NCBI GenBank assembly: GCA_024699855.1
Contig: JAMPIQ010000009.1
Coordinates: 1 to 64,000, forward strand
DNA length: 64,000 bases
DNA from: Aphelenchoides besseyi
Taxonomy: Eukaryota; Nematoda; Chromadorea; Rhabditida; Aphelenchoididae
Direction: 5' to 3'
Both the position numbers and the translations under genes were made by a program. The notes below the pieces were generated by a model. It was given only the letters and a program-made list of their open reading frames with translations, did no database searches and was not told the DNA's origin. Below, piece by piece: positions 1 through 11,494 of the stretch (its first letter is position 1; each line of letters opens with the position of its first letter).

Positions 1-380
1 GCACCCGATGGTAGCAATCTTTAGGAAACAAACGATTAGAACTGATTGTGATAACCTTGCGCGTCAACAACCAATTAATCGAAAAATCATATACGCTAAG
101 TTTAACAATCAACATTTACGCACTTAAGTAGCGAACCGAAACCTCAGTTCGTTGATCATCACAATACGAATCTTCAATCGACAACCTTTAACACAAACAA
201 CCTCAAAGTTTCAAACTTCACGGCAATTTTAGATATAAAGAAATATGCGAAAGTAGCGATATTCAAATTATGGACCGTAAAGTGGCGACATGTATACTAT
301 AATACACTGTAAGAACCGAATATAGGCTGTAAGAATTGAATATACACTGTAAGAATTGAATAGAATCAAAAACTACTCAG

Positions 381-660
381 CCATACACTCAAACAATCAA
401 TTCCCCCACTGCACAATCAAATGTCAGCGAGCGGGATCGAACTTTCGACCCCCGTTTTTCGGGAGCTCATTGTGACGGGAAGTATTTTATTGGGGTGTGG
501 TTTAGTTATAGAGGTGACAAGACGGTCGCTTCGCTCCCGTCTTTTTGCCGTTAGTGGCGTTGGGTTAGTGGCGTTGGGTTTGTAGCGTGGGTTGGAGGGG
601 AGTTGGAGTTGATAAAGTTGACTACCTGGCGTTTGGGGCCTTCAGCCCGAAAAGTGCAAG
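381..660. repeat. Block R copy 1 (internally deleted)
   Basis: This is a shortened copy of the roughly 400-bp block also found at 9531-9928, 10805-11227 and 19989-20343. It keeps the left end and the box-B-like half of the tRNA-like module (about 426-455). It then jumps straight to the GAGCTCATTGTG part, losing the box A half and the following 130 bases or so. The hairpin with arms AAGACGG and CCGTCTT is present. Confidence 0.7.
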
Positions 661-930
661 ACGGTCAACGGACTTTTGAATTGTGTTCGAAACAGTTTTG
701 ATACGATAAGAATATTGAAGATGAGTTGGGAAGCGAAACATAAAGTTGTGAAAATAAACGGTTCGAGCAGAGTCCTAATCGGCGCAAAAATCGTTTGTAA
801 TGTAAGCGGATTGACTCTTAGTTGAAAAGCCACTTCACGTACGCCAACGTGATCAATCCATCGAAGTGGTGCTTTCGTTTTGAAGGAAGAAAGCGTAAGA
901 AACCTATTTGTGTCAAAGAATGAACGACAA

Positions 931-3900
931 TTAAACATCCATTGAATCGTCGTCATCGGCTGTCGGATTGGCCGGTGGATTGACGGGAGCAGTTGTGGTA
1001 ACGACATTGGAGTTAACTGCGTTCGCGTCAGCTTCCAATTGTGTCACGAATTTCGTGACTTCCGGATTGACAACATTCAACATGAACTTGCTTTGCTGCT
1101 GTTGTGCTTTGGGATCGGTTTGCACATTATCCGGGTTGAAAATGTAGATGTCAGATGCGCGACGAACACGCGACAAAGCCACATACAACTGACCGTGCGC
1201 AAAGACCGGCGAGTTCAAATACAACCCGATTCGCTCCATTGTTTGGCCCTGGGCTTTGTTGATGGTCATTGCGAATGCCAATTTCAAAGGAAATTGAACA
1301 CGACGAAAAGCCACCGTTTGGCGTTGATCGTAGTTGACTTTGCGATCGAAAACTCGACGAACAACGTCGATTTCTTCGCCAGTCAAACCATCGGACTCGA
1401 TGCGGCGAACAGTCACGACGTCCGGTTGCAAATCGGTGACAACTGCCGGAGTGCCGTTGCAGAGTCGGTAGGAGGTGTCGATGTTCGAAATGAACATGAC
1501 TTTTGCGCCGATCTTCAGCTTCAATTGCTGTTGAGCCAAGCCGGTCTCTTCGATTTGACCCAAATACTCGGTCATTGCGTCGACGGCCGAATCGTCCAAC
1601 GGATCGATGGCATTCTCGTCTTCGATCGTGTTGATGGCCTCGTAGACAATCGTTTGTCCGGGCAATTTTTTCAGCAACTCTTCGTTGATCGAGTTGACGG
1701 TCACATTCAACGGTGCAACAATCGCCGAGTTGGACGTGATGTTTCCGCTTTGCAAAAGTGCCGACGGAAACACTCGATCTTGGAGTTCCTGAAGATCGTT
1801 GACCAAATTGAAGTCCGACAAAGCAAGTACTGTCGAGTAGTAGTCGTTTTGTCGCACGATCGGTTTGTTGGCAATTCCGACGTCGCGCAAAAATGAGCGG
1901 AACCGAATCTGATTCGCGTCAGTTCGGTGGTTTTGACGCAGGCACAGGAATTTGATTGTACCCTTGTCATGCTCGGCAATCAGACTTTCGTCGAAGCCGG
2001 AAGCCACGTTTCCGTTTCGAACGATCGGCAGAATTTGTCGAAAGTCGCCGCCAAAAACGATCACCAATCGTCGTTTGACGTACGGACCTTGGCGAACGTC
2101 TTGAATCACACGTTTCATGTAATTGTAGACGTTTTGATGCATTGCCGACGCTTCATCGATCAGAAGAAGTCCCCAGCGGCGAATCGCTTCGGCAGCCCGA
2201 CAATGTTTGTTCATTCGTGATTCCGAGTCCGAAGCGAGGTCTGTTGGAATCATGAATCGGGAATGAACGGTTTGTCCTTGGAACAAAAGCGACGCGGCGA
2301 TTCCCGTCGTTGCGCTAGCGGCAAATGGAATGCCGTGCTCATTGCATTGTCGAATCAACTGATTGTACAATGTCGTCTTGCCAGTTCCACCTTCACCGTG
2401 TAAGAAGAACATTAACGGTGGCGGAATCGGTTGGCCATTTGGAAGTTCGGACTGTTGAATGGAGTGCCAGATCAGGTCGAACGCTTGTTGCTGATCGGAA
2501 CCCAAATTGACGTGCGGAATTTGATTGACGTCATGATAGCGCGTTTGATCGTCGCCGTCCAAAAAATCAACAGCCATTTCGCCGTAAAATTCCGGATTGA
2601 ACGCAGTGACCGTTCCATCCGGTTGTGGCAAATCGAAATCACTCAAAGTGAAATCTCGATTATTCAGATGCCATTCCAAAATACGCAGCGCGATTTGTTC
2701 GGCTCGTTGTTCACGCATACTGTCACTCAAATGTGCGAAACGATTTCCGATTGGTGGTCGCATGAACGGCAGATAATCAAAGTAGAGTTGACGTGGACTT
2801 TGCAACAACTCGGCGCCGTTAATCAAAACCTGTGCGCGAGAAGGAAAATGAATCGACGAATTGGATGACCGGCACGATGATCGAGTGCGTTTCTCCAAAT
2901 CAAATCCGATTCCATTAGACCTATTTGTTGGGCCGCGGTGACAAAGTCTAATTCGCCGAAACCTTTCGGATCGAATTGACGGTAAGTGATTCCGTTCACT
3001 GTCGCCAACTGTTCGAAGTTTTGAACGCACTTCATTCGTAAAACAATTGTTCGCAAAGCCAGCAATTGACGATTTTTGACATTCACTTCATAGATTGCAA
3101 CTACACGTTTACGTTTCAATTGCAATTTCTTGAATGTACGTTTACGCTTATCGTAGTTGTACTCGTAGTAGAAGTCTTTGTACGTCAAATCGGCCGTCTC
3201 ATTCGGATTTTCACGGCAGAATTTCATGTATGCTGTGAAACGCGAATGGACTTCGCTTGTCGAGTTGGCGCGACGAACAATGTCTTCGGCTCGATCACCA
3301 TTTGCGACAATCAAATACGATTCGTTTGGCAAATGGACTCCAATCATGATCACAACATGAGAGAAGTAGAACGGGCCTTTCGACAGCAGATTCATAACTG
3401 CTTCGTAGTCACTACAGTACATCAAAGACATTTGATATCGTGCTTCATTGTAGTTGACCGTTTTATCATCGTTGATTTCGATGAACGGATTGTTTTGAGC
3501 GCCTTTGCTCACAACTTCAATGAACGCCGTCGACATCTGTCCTTTCATGATGTATTTGATCGCGTAGCCGGTGGTGTTTCGCGTGACCACCGCTTCCAGA
3601 TTGGCGTGTCCGTTCCACGTTTTCAATCCATAAGGATTGTAGGGAACGACGTCTTTGTCCGTCAAAACTTTTCCACCCTTTTTCGGGACTGTGAAAGAAC
3701 CCAAATTGGCGGGCAAACGTGCATACTGAATGAATCCGTAATGCACTTGTGTGGTCAGTGATTCACGCATCGGAAAACGGCGTTTGCACGGTGTTTTCGT
3801 TGGATTGGCCGGATCTCGACAAACGCTTTTCTCATTACAATCGTGGAGCATAAATGAAGCTACCAGGTCGTAAAGGCGTTTGTCGATCTTTGGATCGGGA

Positions 3901-6900
3901 ATTCGTGCCGAAATGAATTGATTGACGAATTCGGCGGTTGTTTCCTGTTCGTTCTTATCGATCCAAACCAAAATGTGGGCGTGTGGATTGCCACGTTTTT
4001 GGAATTCGATCGAAAGCAGTGAAGCAGCAAACTTCCCGAAGATGCCTTCACTTTGTTGACCGTACTGAGTTTTCCGGTAATTCGTGCCACGAATCTCGTG
4101 CATCAACATGTTCAACTTGATGATGAAGATCCGCGTCAAAGTGAAGGAGTCCGTTTCCGGATCGGTGCCAAGCATTCGGCATGAGGCAATATGGTCGGGC
4201 CAATTTTTGTTTGCGGTGACCGTGTAGAAGAACGTCGGTGCACCGAGTTCGTGGGCCATTGCCATTCCCTTCGCGTAAGCCCGCTGATTGTATTGCCACG
4301 ACAACTTGTGATGGGGCGGGAATCGGTAAATTTTGCCCAATTGATGACCGGGCAATCGTTTCGCGCAAAATCTTGTCGTAGTGAGTAATCACGTACTGAC
4401 ACGAAACGATTCGTTGATTTTGTGGAACTTTGAAATTGTACCAATCAACTTCCCGACGAACAACCTCGTGGTGGTTCTTGATCAAAAGAATTCGACCGGG
4501 TTTTCCGGTGCTCCAAATTCGATGGATCATTTTGTCCGATTTGCGATGTTGCATTCGATACAGCGTTTGTTCGCGGATCGACGCATACATACGTTGACCT
4601 TTTCGAGTGACCGGATTGTTGTGGTCGATCTCTTCAGGTTCGATGTCTTTCGCATCCAAATCCTCAGCATCCGACTCACAATCCTCATCAAATCCAATTT
4701 CCAGAGCATCGTCCATTGGATTTGGCGAATCGCCGGTATCGGCTTTTTGTGGTGCCGCTTGGAGTTTCAAGTCCATCGTGTACCACAGCTCACCGTATGG
4801 AAACACAATCGGGTTCATGATTGCATCGAGTTGAGGCAAATGAGTCATGAACACCGGCGATTTTTTCATTCGCGGATGCAACCAAACACCTTTGGGAATG
4901 TCCGGTATTGGCACGTTGCGATCTCGCGGTGTGAACAGAACCGCAACTTCCGGTGCTTCGGGTGCGTTCTGTTGACGTTCGTGCAACTGCGGATCGCGCA
5001 AATGATTGGGAGCTTGGCGTTCATCAATGAAGCTCACAATGTAGCGCGGAAACGCAATTCCGTCCGCCATGAGTTCATTGATACGTTCCATGCACATTTT
5101 ATAGCCCTTTGCTATTTGATTATGGTCGGTTAGGAAAGCAATCCATTTTGTGAGGAATGCATTCCGATAGCGAATGTCCAGTCGTTTATAGACTGGATTA
5201 TTGCGCATATTCTCCATGATCATATCCGGAGCTTCGAGCGTGTACTGCTGACCGAAAATTCGAACGGCATCAGCTCGTGACTGAATGTACGAAAGATTAT
5301 TCTGTACAATGCCGTTGATCAGTTGAACCGGTGCTCCGGCAACTCCACTATCGCGTTTTTGAAACGATCGTGAACCAAATGCGGTCAAATTATTGATTTC
5401 GGGAATGTGGGCTTGAAACCATTTTGACATTTCACGCTCATACGCATTGTTTTGGTTCTGATTGAATTTGCCAATGTACAGTAGACGTTCCATCCAATCC
5501 GGATAGCGACGAAACTCGGGCATTTCAATCGTACCATTCGCACAACACTTTGAACTGTTTTTCGGCGTGAAACAAAAACGCCCTACAGTACTTGCACTCG
5601 TAAACCGGCAATCCGACGTCATAAGCGTTCGTGATTGCTTTACGACAAATCGCCGCAGCACACGCCAATGTCGGTCGACCGCGAGATCGATTGGGCAATG
5701 GTGGAAACGAACGTTTCGGCAAATTCTGCATGACTCGCAGTCCACTTCGCAAATTTCTTGATCGACCGACGATTTCGGGATCGAGTCGCGGGCTTGGACC
5801 GTCGGGCAACTTTTTCGACTTGTGTGTTATTGATTGAATCAAATTCAACTTTTTGGCCTTTGATTCTTCGTCTGAATCAATTGGATTGCTGATTGAACTC
5901 AATGACGCGAACGATTTGTTCAATTCGTCCATTTCTTTATCCTCATCAGCTTGAACAACTCCATGGACTTCCAACTCAGCAAATGTGAGTGGCATTTTTT
6001 GTTGACTCGGAGCGCGAGTTTGTTGTTCGATTTCATCATCTTGAAATTGGAAATCCAATAATGCGGCGTCAAAATCGGCTTCTTTGTGATTCCAGTGGTC
6101 GACAAAATCAGTTTTATCATTCGCTTCAGTTCCAGACATCGAGTCTTTGTCACTGTGCGAATCACTGTTGACCTCATGAACTACAGGCAACTCGTTGAAT
6201 GGCACAGCAAAAGGCGAATTATCAAAGAGAACCAAAAGTTGCTCTTTCAGCCATCGACGACGCTGTTCACCGTCCAGATTGTTGCGCGAAAAAATTTTGG
6301 TCTTTGCTTTTTGGTTGTTCAAAAAGTCAATTGTGTTATAGGCGGCGAACGCTGCACAACTATGACCGTCGGTTTGCGGGTCCGAATATTGACTGATATC
6401 GCGGGTGTATGTTCGACAATGTGGCGAAACATTTGCGAGTGGACGAAAAACGTTCAGATCAATCAACGCCAAACGGCTTTCGTACTGAGTCGAATCCGAT
6501 AATTCGGTAAACGAATCGCAATAGAAAAGAACCTCCGTTTGAGAACCGTTGTCGTAATGAAAAATCGTCATAATGAAATGATTTCCGGTAAAAATTGGAG
6601 CCACCAAATACTCGAGTGGTTTGTTTCGTGGTGCCGCAATTAGAAAACTGAGTGGATTGTTGCCAGCAGCGCCTAATTGTTGTCGACTTTGCTCGTTCCA
6701 AAACGATAAGTCCAAGTAGCCGATTGCTCGACTATCGTTCTTGATATAGTTCAAAACACAAAAAGTAATCACTTCGCCTTGAAGATATTGCGGTAGGTCA
6801 ATATCATTGACAAAATCTAACGGCAAAATGGGATTGTATCGACATTTTTGTAATGAAGCTCAATATACTTTTCACGCAAAACATCTTTGACTTCAACAGC

Positions 6901-7727
6901 AGTTGTTTGATAATCGGTTGTCGTGTAGCGCTCGAAATCTTTGTCAATTGCCTTTTCTGGTTCTTGTTCTTCCGCCGATTCAGAATCGTGTGCTGACTCG
7001 ATTGGGAAGTCAGTTTTTCGTTTTTTCGGTCGTCTTGGACCTCCACGGCGTTTTTTTTGGGTGGTCGACCTTTCGGTTTTCCTGTGGGGCGGTTCGAACG
7101 TTGAGTGTCAATTTTTGGCCGTTTAACACCACCACCACCACGCAAACTGTTTCCTTTAAAAGGTAGTGCCGTTTGATTTCCCTTTCCAAAAGGTACTCGC
7201 AGCAGCTTTCCCTTTCCATTAGGTACTCGCAGCAGCTTTCCCTTTCCATTAGGTACTCGCAGCAGCTTTCCCTTTCCATTAGGTACTCGCAGCAGCTTTC
7301 CCTTTCCATTAGGTACTCGCAGCAGCTTTCCCTTTCCATTAGGTACTCGCAGTGGCTTTCCCTTTCCAAAAGGTACTCGCAGCAGCTTTCCCTTTCCATT
7401 AGGTACTCGCAGTGGCTTTCCCTTTCCAAAAGGTACTCGCAGCAGCTTTCCCTTTCCATTAGGTACTCGCAGTGGCTTTCCCTTTCCATTAGGTACTCGC
7501 AGTGGCTTTCCCTTTCCAAAAGGTACTCGCAGCAGCTTTCCCTTTCCATTAGGTACTCGCAGCAGCTTTCCCTTTCCATTAGGTACTCGCAGCAGCTTTC
7601 CCTTTTTCATAGGTACTTGCCGCAAATTTTGCGGTAACTCTAACCACAACATTTGCCGCTCACTCCAAATGTTATGGTCCTCGGCATCGGAGCCCGAGGC
7701 GCTCAAATCGCTGAATTGCGAGTTCAT
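931..7727 (-). pseudogene. Helitron C48-protease/Rep/helicase polyprotein, copy 1, frameshifted
   Basis: This gene encodes the Helitron transposition protein, which nicks and unwinds DNA for rolling-circle transposition. The order from the N terminus (7727) is: a variable start containing a Lys-rich 10-residue repeat (7190-7612), an AT-hook-like GKPKGRPPKK stretch, a Ulp1-like cysteine protease domain, a Cys-rich Helitron N-terminal region, a Rep domain, and a SF1/Pif1-like helicase. Rep shows FYTVTANKNWP, the metal-binding PHAH motif and the two-tyrosine GYAIKYIMKG. The helicase shows GEGGTGKT, LLIDEAS and YVALSRVR. Comparison with copy 2 places frameshifts near 6850, 5563, 4360 and 2838, mostly one-base homopolymer changes. 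The frame is read from ATG at 7727, which follows a TTTTTCAG acceptor-like site. Either the copy is dead or the assembly has errors. Confidence 0.85.
7188..7612. repeat. 30-bp minisatellite inside the Helitron gene, about 14 units
   Basis: The unit is GGTACTCGCAGCAGCTTTCC followed by CTTTCCATTA. It has two linked variants, AGCAGC or AGTGGC at one site and CATTA or CAAAA at another. Because 30 is a multiple of 3, the array stays open in several frames. In the polyprotein frame (minus) it encodes a basic decamer, GKGKLLRVPN or GKGKPLRVPF. Copy 2 has only about four degenerate units of the ancestral type (VPFKGNQT) at the same place, so the array expanded in copy 1. Confidence 0.95.
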
Positions 7728-8126
7728 TTTCTCTGAAAAATAACAATGAAAACGATAAAAGGAAAGAATCGCCACGACAACTCGAGTAGAAGAATTCACG
7801 TCACGATTGATAATTCGCACGCGCCAAACTAAGGATCGAAACGCGGGATCGGGAAAAGCGCAGATTTGCGCGAAATGAAGAGGTCGAACAACGTACTGAA
7901 CGATCAAAAGGCCATTGGTAAATGAGTTGGCATTTAAGATCGAAGCAGAAAATCAAAGATTCCCCGCCTCTTACGATCGCGTTTGTTTTCGTTTGTTCTC
8001 TTTGAAGTTGCCGAAAGGCATTCGTTCGTTTCATACAAATGGCCAATAACCAACAATAATTTAAGTTTATTGAATACCAAATAAAAACAACATTAAATAC
8101 CAAAGAAACAACAATTACACTAATCA

Positions 8127-8566
8127 TTAACGTTGGGGCGGTGGTGTTGTGACGTTCAAACGTTCTTCGAGTTGTGTTCGAAGTTTCTGTATTTCCAATC
8201 TTTGAGCTTCGTTTTCGCGCTTCTGTTGACGAAGTTCTTCTTCGTTATCGCGGTTCACTACTGGTTTGGTGGCCCGTGATTGTTGGGACTTTCCAATTTG
8301 TTGTCGCAAATTTGCGGCTTTTTGCCGACGATTCCTGAAATGAAATGTTCAGTTTGTGTCCTCATTTCACAACTTACGTTTTCCGTTTGTTTTTGCGTAT
8401 TTCCTTCGAAGGCTTCTTTCTTGTTTTTCATTTCCATAATTTCGATTGTTTCCACCATTCCGATGGTTTCCACCATAGCGATTGTGGCTTCCGGCGGTTT
8501 CGTGAAAGTGAAAGTCTGAAATCCTCATGAACAATGATTTCACATTAAGCACTCACCGATCTTCAT
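8127..8566 (-). pseudogene. Helitron accessory basic coiled-coil protein gene, copy 1
   Basis: Three exons are inferred by comparison with copy 2: 8557-8566 (MKI plus one base), 8378-8515 and 8127-8334. Introns are 41 and 43 nt with GT-AG ends. The protein starts MKIDFHFHETAGS and has a Gly/Asn/Arg-rich segment (about residues 12-35). It then has a basic stretch ending near NRRQKAANLRQQ and a C-terminal heptad-like coiled coil rich in Glu, Gln, Arg and Leu. Exon and intron positions and phases match the copy 2 gene exactly, although the nucleotide sequences are strongly diverged. One base appears to be missing in an A-run near 8417, which shifts frame between the Gly/Asn part and the basic part. 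Function is unknown. The basic-plus-coil layout resembles a bZIP-like DNA-binding dimer, but that is inference. Confidence 0.6.
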
Positions 8567-9530
8567 TGTCACAGTTGAATGGAAACCTGAAAAATCATAG
8601 GATTATAATCGTAAAATACACAAAGCACGAAAGAACTAAAAACGATAACAACGAAACCACCGAGACGACCAAGCAACCAATCGTTATTACAATTGCCGAT
8701 GAACGAAGTTGTGCTGTAAAAATTGCGGAGATGTTTGCCATTGAATTCTCTACAAATCATTACGTATCCAATCGGTATTCAGAAGAAAAAGAAAACGAAC
8801 CTCGTGTGCAATCGACAATACACTTTAAACTTCGAATTGGTTTTATCGGCTTTACACTCGTGAATAGTCCGCTTTACGTCAAATACTTAACCGTCGGGCC
8901 AATTGTACGCAACGGTTCGAAACGTACGAACGTGAATTCAAAATAAACTACGGTGTTTTTGAATCGATAAGTCGACTTCAACATACTTCTCCTCGATTAT
9001 GAAGGTTTCATTTTAACGCATATACGTTTTAACGCATATACGAATCTAGTTAACGTCAATTTGTAATGTAAAAAAAACCGAATACAAACACATGAACTCA
9101 AACGAAAACTCGACTTTCAATACAATGGACCCTCAACTTTGAATTGGTTCGCTGGTGTTGTACTTGTTGGAAAACCGTTGATTGTTGGAAAACCGTTGAT
9201 AATGATGATGATGCTAATTGTATACAATGTTTAATTTAACGGATTTAACAAAATTCTATGGATTCAGTTTTATGGAAAATCCTAACTCTATGTTACAGTA
9301 TGTCATTGGTCAAACTGAGAGAATTGATGAGTTTGAAATGAAGAATAGCACTTCCTACAACACACACACAACAACTTTGATTTTCGTTCGGGGAGAAGTG
9401 AAATCGTCGGACGTTTGAATTGAACGAAATGATAAAAGTAGTGATTTTGAAGATTTGAAAATCGAAGTTGTAATTCCAAACTGTAAAATACCATTCGATA
9501 GCACTGAGTAGCACTCGATATTACACTCAA
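8567..9530. other. Helitron copy 1 upstream region, no supported gene
   Basis: This AT-rich stretch lies upstream of the accessory gene. It contains short direct repeats: TTTTAACGCATATACG twice near 9012-9043, and TGTTGGAAAACCGTTGAT twice near 9164-9200. The plus-strand open frame at 8527-8946 has no recognisable domain and overlaps the accessory gene's first exon, so I do not call it. Confidence 0.5.
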
Positions 9531-9928
9531 ACAATCAATTCCCCCACTGTGCACAATCAAATGTCAGCGGGCGGGATCGAACTTTCGACCCCCGGCGCCA
9601 AAAATCCGGCGCACTCACCACTCGGCCAAAAAATGTTGACTTTTGAACGACCGCAAAAGGTGCATTTTTTCGGTATGTTTTTGTAGACGATGATCAGAAT
9701 TTTATTTGAAATTTGGAATCTGGAAGAAAAGTTGCTGGGAGAGTTGTTTTTTTTGGGAGCTCATTGTGGCGGGAAGTATTTTATTTTGGTGTGGTTTAGT
9801 TATAGAGGTGACAAGACGGTCGCGTCGCTCCCGTCTTTTGCCGTTAGTGGCGTTGGGTTGGAGGGGAGTTGGAGTTCATAAAGTTGACTACCTGGCGTTT
9901 GGGGCCTTCAGCCCGAAAAGTGCAAGAC
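9531..9928 (-). repeat. Block R copy 2, with tRNA-like Pol III module
   Basis: This block is shared with 10805-11227. On the minus strand, about 9566-9629 reads like a tRNA. It has a box-A-like TGGCCGAGTGG followed by a GCGCC/GGCGC stem-loop in the anticodon-arm position, then a box-B-like AGTTCGATCCC. The acceptor stem is absent, so it resembles a tRNA-derived SINE head more than a functional tRNA. The copy ends at GTGCAAGAC, where it diverges from the copy at 11227. Confidence 0.75.
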
Positions 9929-10420
9929 CAACGACTGCTTTGCCAACAAAAACACTCAAAATCCACAGGCTGTCACTCTCCAAATGGCTTAAAAGACTCC
10001 TCCACGATCGCCCTTCGGTCGATCGTTCCCCCGCTTTTTCGTCCCTTTGGATCGCTCCGGGTTTTGAGGATACGATTCCTCGGATTCAGAGGCTGTCATT
10101 CACCGAATAGCTCAAAAGACTCCTCCACGTTTTATTGTGGTGTGGTTCAATTATGGGAGTGATCGAAAACAGATTATCAATGTACGTCACCGAAGCCGCA
10201 TTGGAAATACTCCAAACTCAGTGAATTCAGTAGACATATTCGTTTATCATACATTTTATCGAGCGCAAATCACCATCCTGAGTATTAACCAATGAGCTGA
10301 AACAACAAAAGAAGTCAGTCCAACAACCTACAAAACCACATGAACTCGACTTCCATAGCGAAATCAACATTCAATCCAGGACGATGAACCCAAAATTAAA
10401 TAGCGACGCCAAATCTTTGC
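9929..10420. other. Spacer between Helitron copies
   Basis: No gene is supported. A 39-bp segment, GGCTGTCACTCTCCAAATGG onward (9968-10006), is repeated in diverged form at 10091-10129, a period of 123 bp. Confidence 0.5.
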
Positions 10421-10804
10421 ACCCAATGGTAGCAATCTTTAGGAAACAAACGATTAGAACTGATTGTGATAACCTTGCGCGTCAACAACCAATTAATCGA
10501 AAATCATATACGCTAAGTTAACAATCAACATTTACGCACTTAAGTAGCGAACCGAAACCTCAGTTCGTTGATCATCACAATACGAATCTTCAATCGACAA
10601 CCTTTAACACAACAACCTCAAAGTTCAAACTTCACGGCAATTTTAGATATAAAGAAATATGCGAAAGTAGCGATATTCAAATTATGGACCGTAAAGTGGC
10701 GACATGTATACTATAATACACTGTAAGAACCGAATATAGGCTGTAAGTAAGAATTGAATATACACTGTAAGAATTGAATAGAATCAAAAACTACTCAGCC
10801 ATAC

Positions 10805-11227
10805 ACTCAAACAATCAATTCCCCCACTGTGCACAATCAAATGTCAGCGGGCGGGATCGAACTTTCGACCCCCGGCGCCAAAAATCCGGCGCACTCACCA
10901 CTCGGCCAAAAAATGTTGACTTTTGAACGACCGCAAAAGGTGCATTTTTTCGGTATGTTTTTGTAGACGATGATCAGAATTTTATTTGAAATTTGGAATC
11001 TGGAAGAAAAGTTGCTGGGAGAGTTTTTTTTTTTTGGGAGCTCATTGTGGCGGGAAGTATTTTATTTTATTTTGGTGTGGTTTAGTTATAGAGGTGACAA
11101 GACGGTCGCTTCGCTCCCGTCTTTTGCCGTTAGTGGCGTTGGGTTTGTAGCGTGGGTTGGAGGGGAGTTGGAGTTCATAAAGTTGACTACCTGGCGTTTG
11201 GGGCCTTCAGCCCGAAAAGTGCAAGAC
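10805..11227 (-). repeat. Block R copy 3, with tRNA-like module and hairpin
   Basis: This is the most complete block. The tRNA-like module lies on the minus strand at about 10845-10908, with box-A-like TGGCCGAGTGG and box-B-like AGTTCGATCCC. It is followed toward the gene by a GAGCTCATTGTGGCGGG segment and a hairpin with arms AAGACGG and CCGTCTT near 11098-11124. It then runs into the 3' flank of the polyprotein gene. Confidence 0.8.
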
Positions 11228-11494
11228 GGTCAACGGACTTTTGAATTGTGTTCGAAACAGTTTGATACGATAAGAATATTGAAGATGAGTTGGGAAGCGA
11301 AACATAAAGTTATGAAAATAAACGGTTCGAGCAGAGTCCTAATCGGCTCAAAAATCGTTTGTAATGTAAGCGGATTGACTCTTAGTTGAAAAGCCACTTC
11401 ACGTACGCCAACGTGATCAATCCATCGAAGTGGTGCTTTCGTTTTGAAGGAAGAAAGCGTAAGAAACCTATTTGTGCCAAAGAATGAACGACAA

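Larger units (their letters stand above)
1..9928 (-). mobile_element. Helitron copy 1 (rolling-circle transposon), left edge cut by window
   Basis: This autonomous-type Helitron holds two minus-strand genes: a Rep/helicase polyprotein (931-7727) and a small coiled-coil gene (8127-8566). The 3' flank at position 1 matches the start of the copy 2 flank at 10421, so the element probably begins outside the window. The right bound is set at the end of the shared block 9531-9928. I could not identify the 5' TC end or the 3' CTRR end with confidence, so the bounds are approximate. A hairpin with arms AAGACGG and CCGTCTT lies near 517-545, the kind of palindrome found near Helitron 3' ends, but no CTRR follows at the usual distance. 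Confidence 0.75.

Noticed and set aside
517..545. Helitron 3' terminus (hairpin near CTRR)
   Set aside because: The hairpin is real, but no CTRR lies at the expected distance and a similar block also occurs at the 5' side, so no terminus is assigned.
1039..3761. Long plus-strand open frames opposite the Helitron polyprotein (also 11603-14325)
   Set aside because: They mirror the conserved minus-strand gene, have no domains, and exist because of codon bias in the real frame.
7188..7612. CRISPR-like array
   Set aside because: There are no unique spacers, the units are contiguous 30-mers, and the genome is eukaryotic.
7010..7637. Additional open frames on both strands through the minisatellite
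   Set aside because: A 30-bp unit without stops is open in several frames. Only the frame continuous with the polyprotein is supported.
8527..8946. 139-codon plus-strand frame upstream of Helitron copy 1
   Set aside because: No domain, no counterpart in copy 2, and it overlaps the accessory gene's first exon on the other strand.
10845..10908. Functional tRNA gene
   Set aside because: The box A/B spacing is tRNA-like, but there is no acceptor stem and the T-arm does not fold normally. It is treated as a tRNA-derived repeat.
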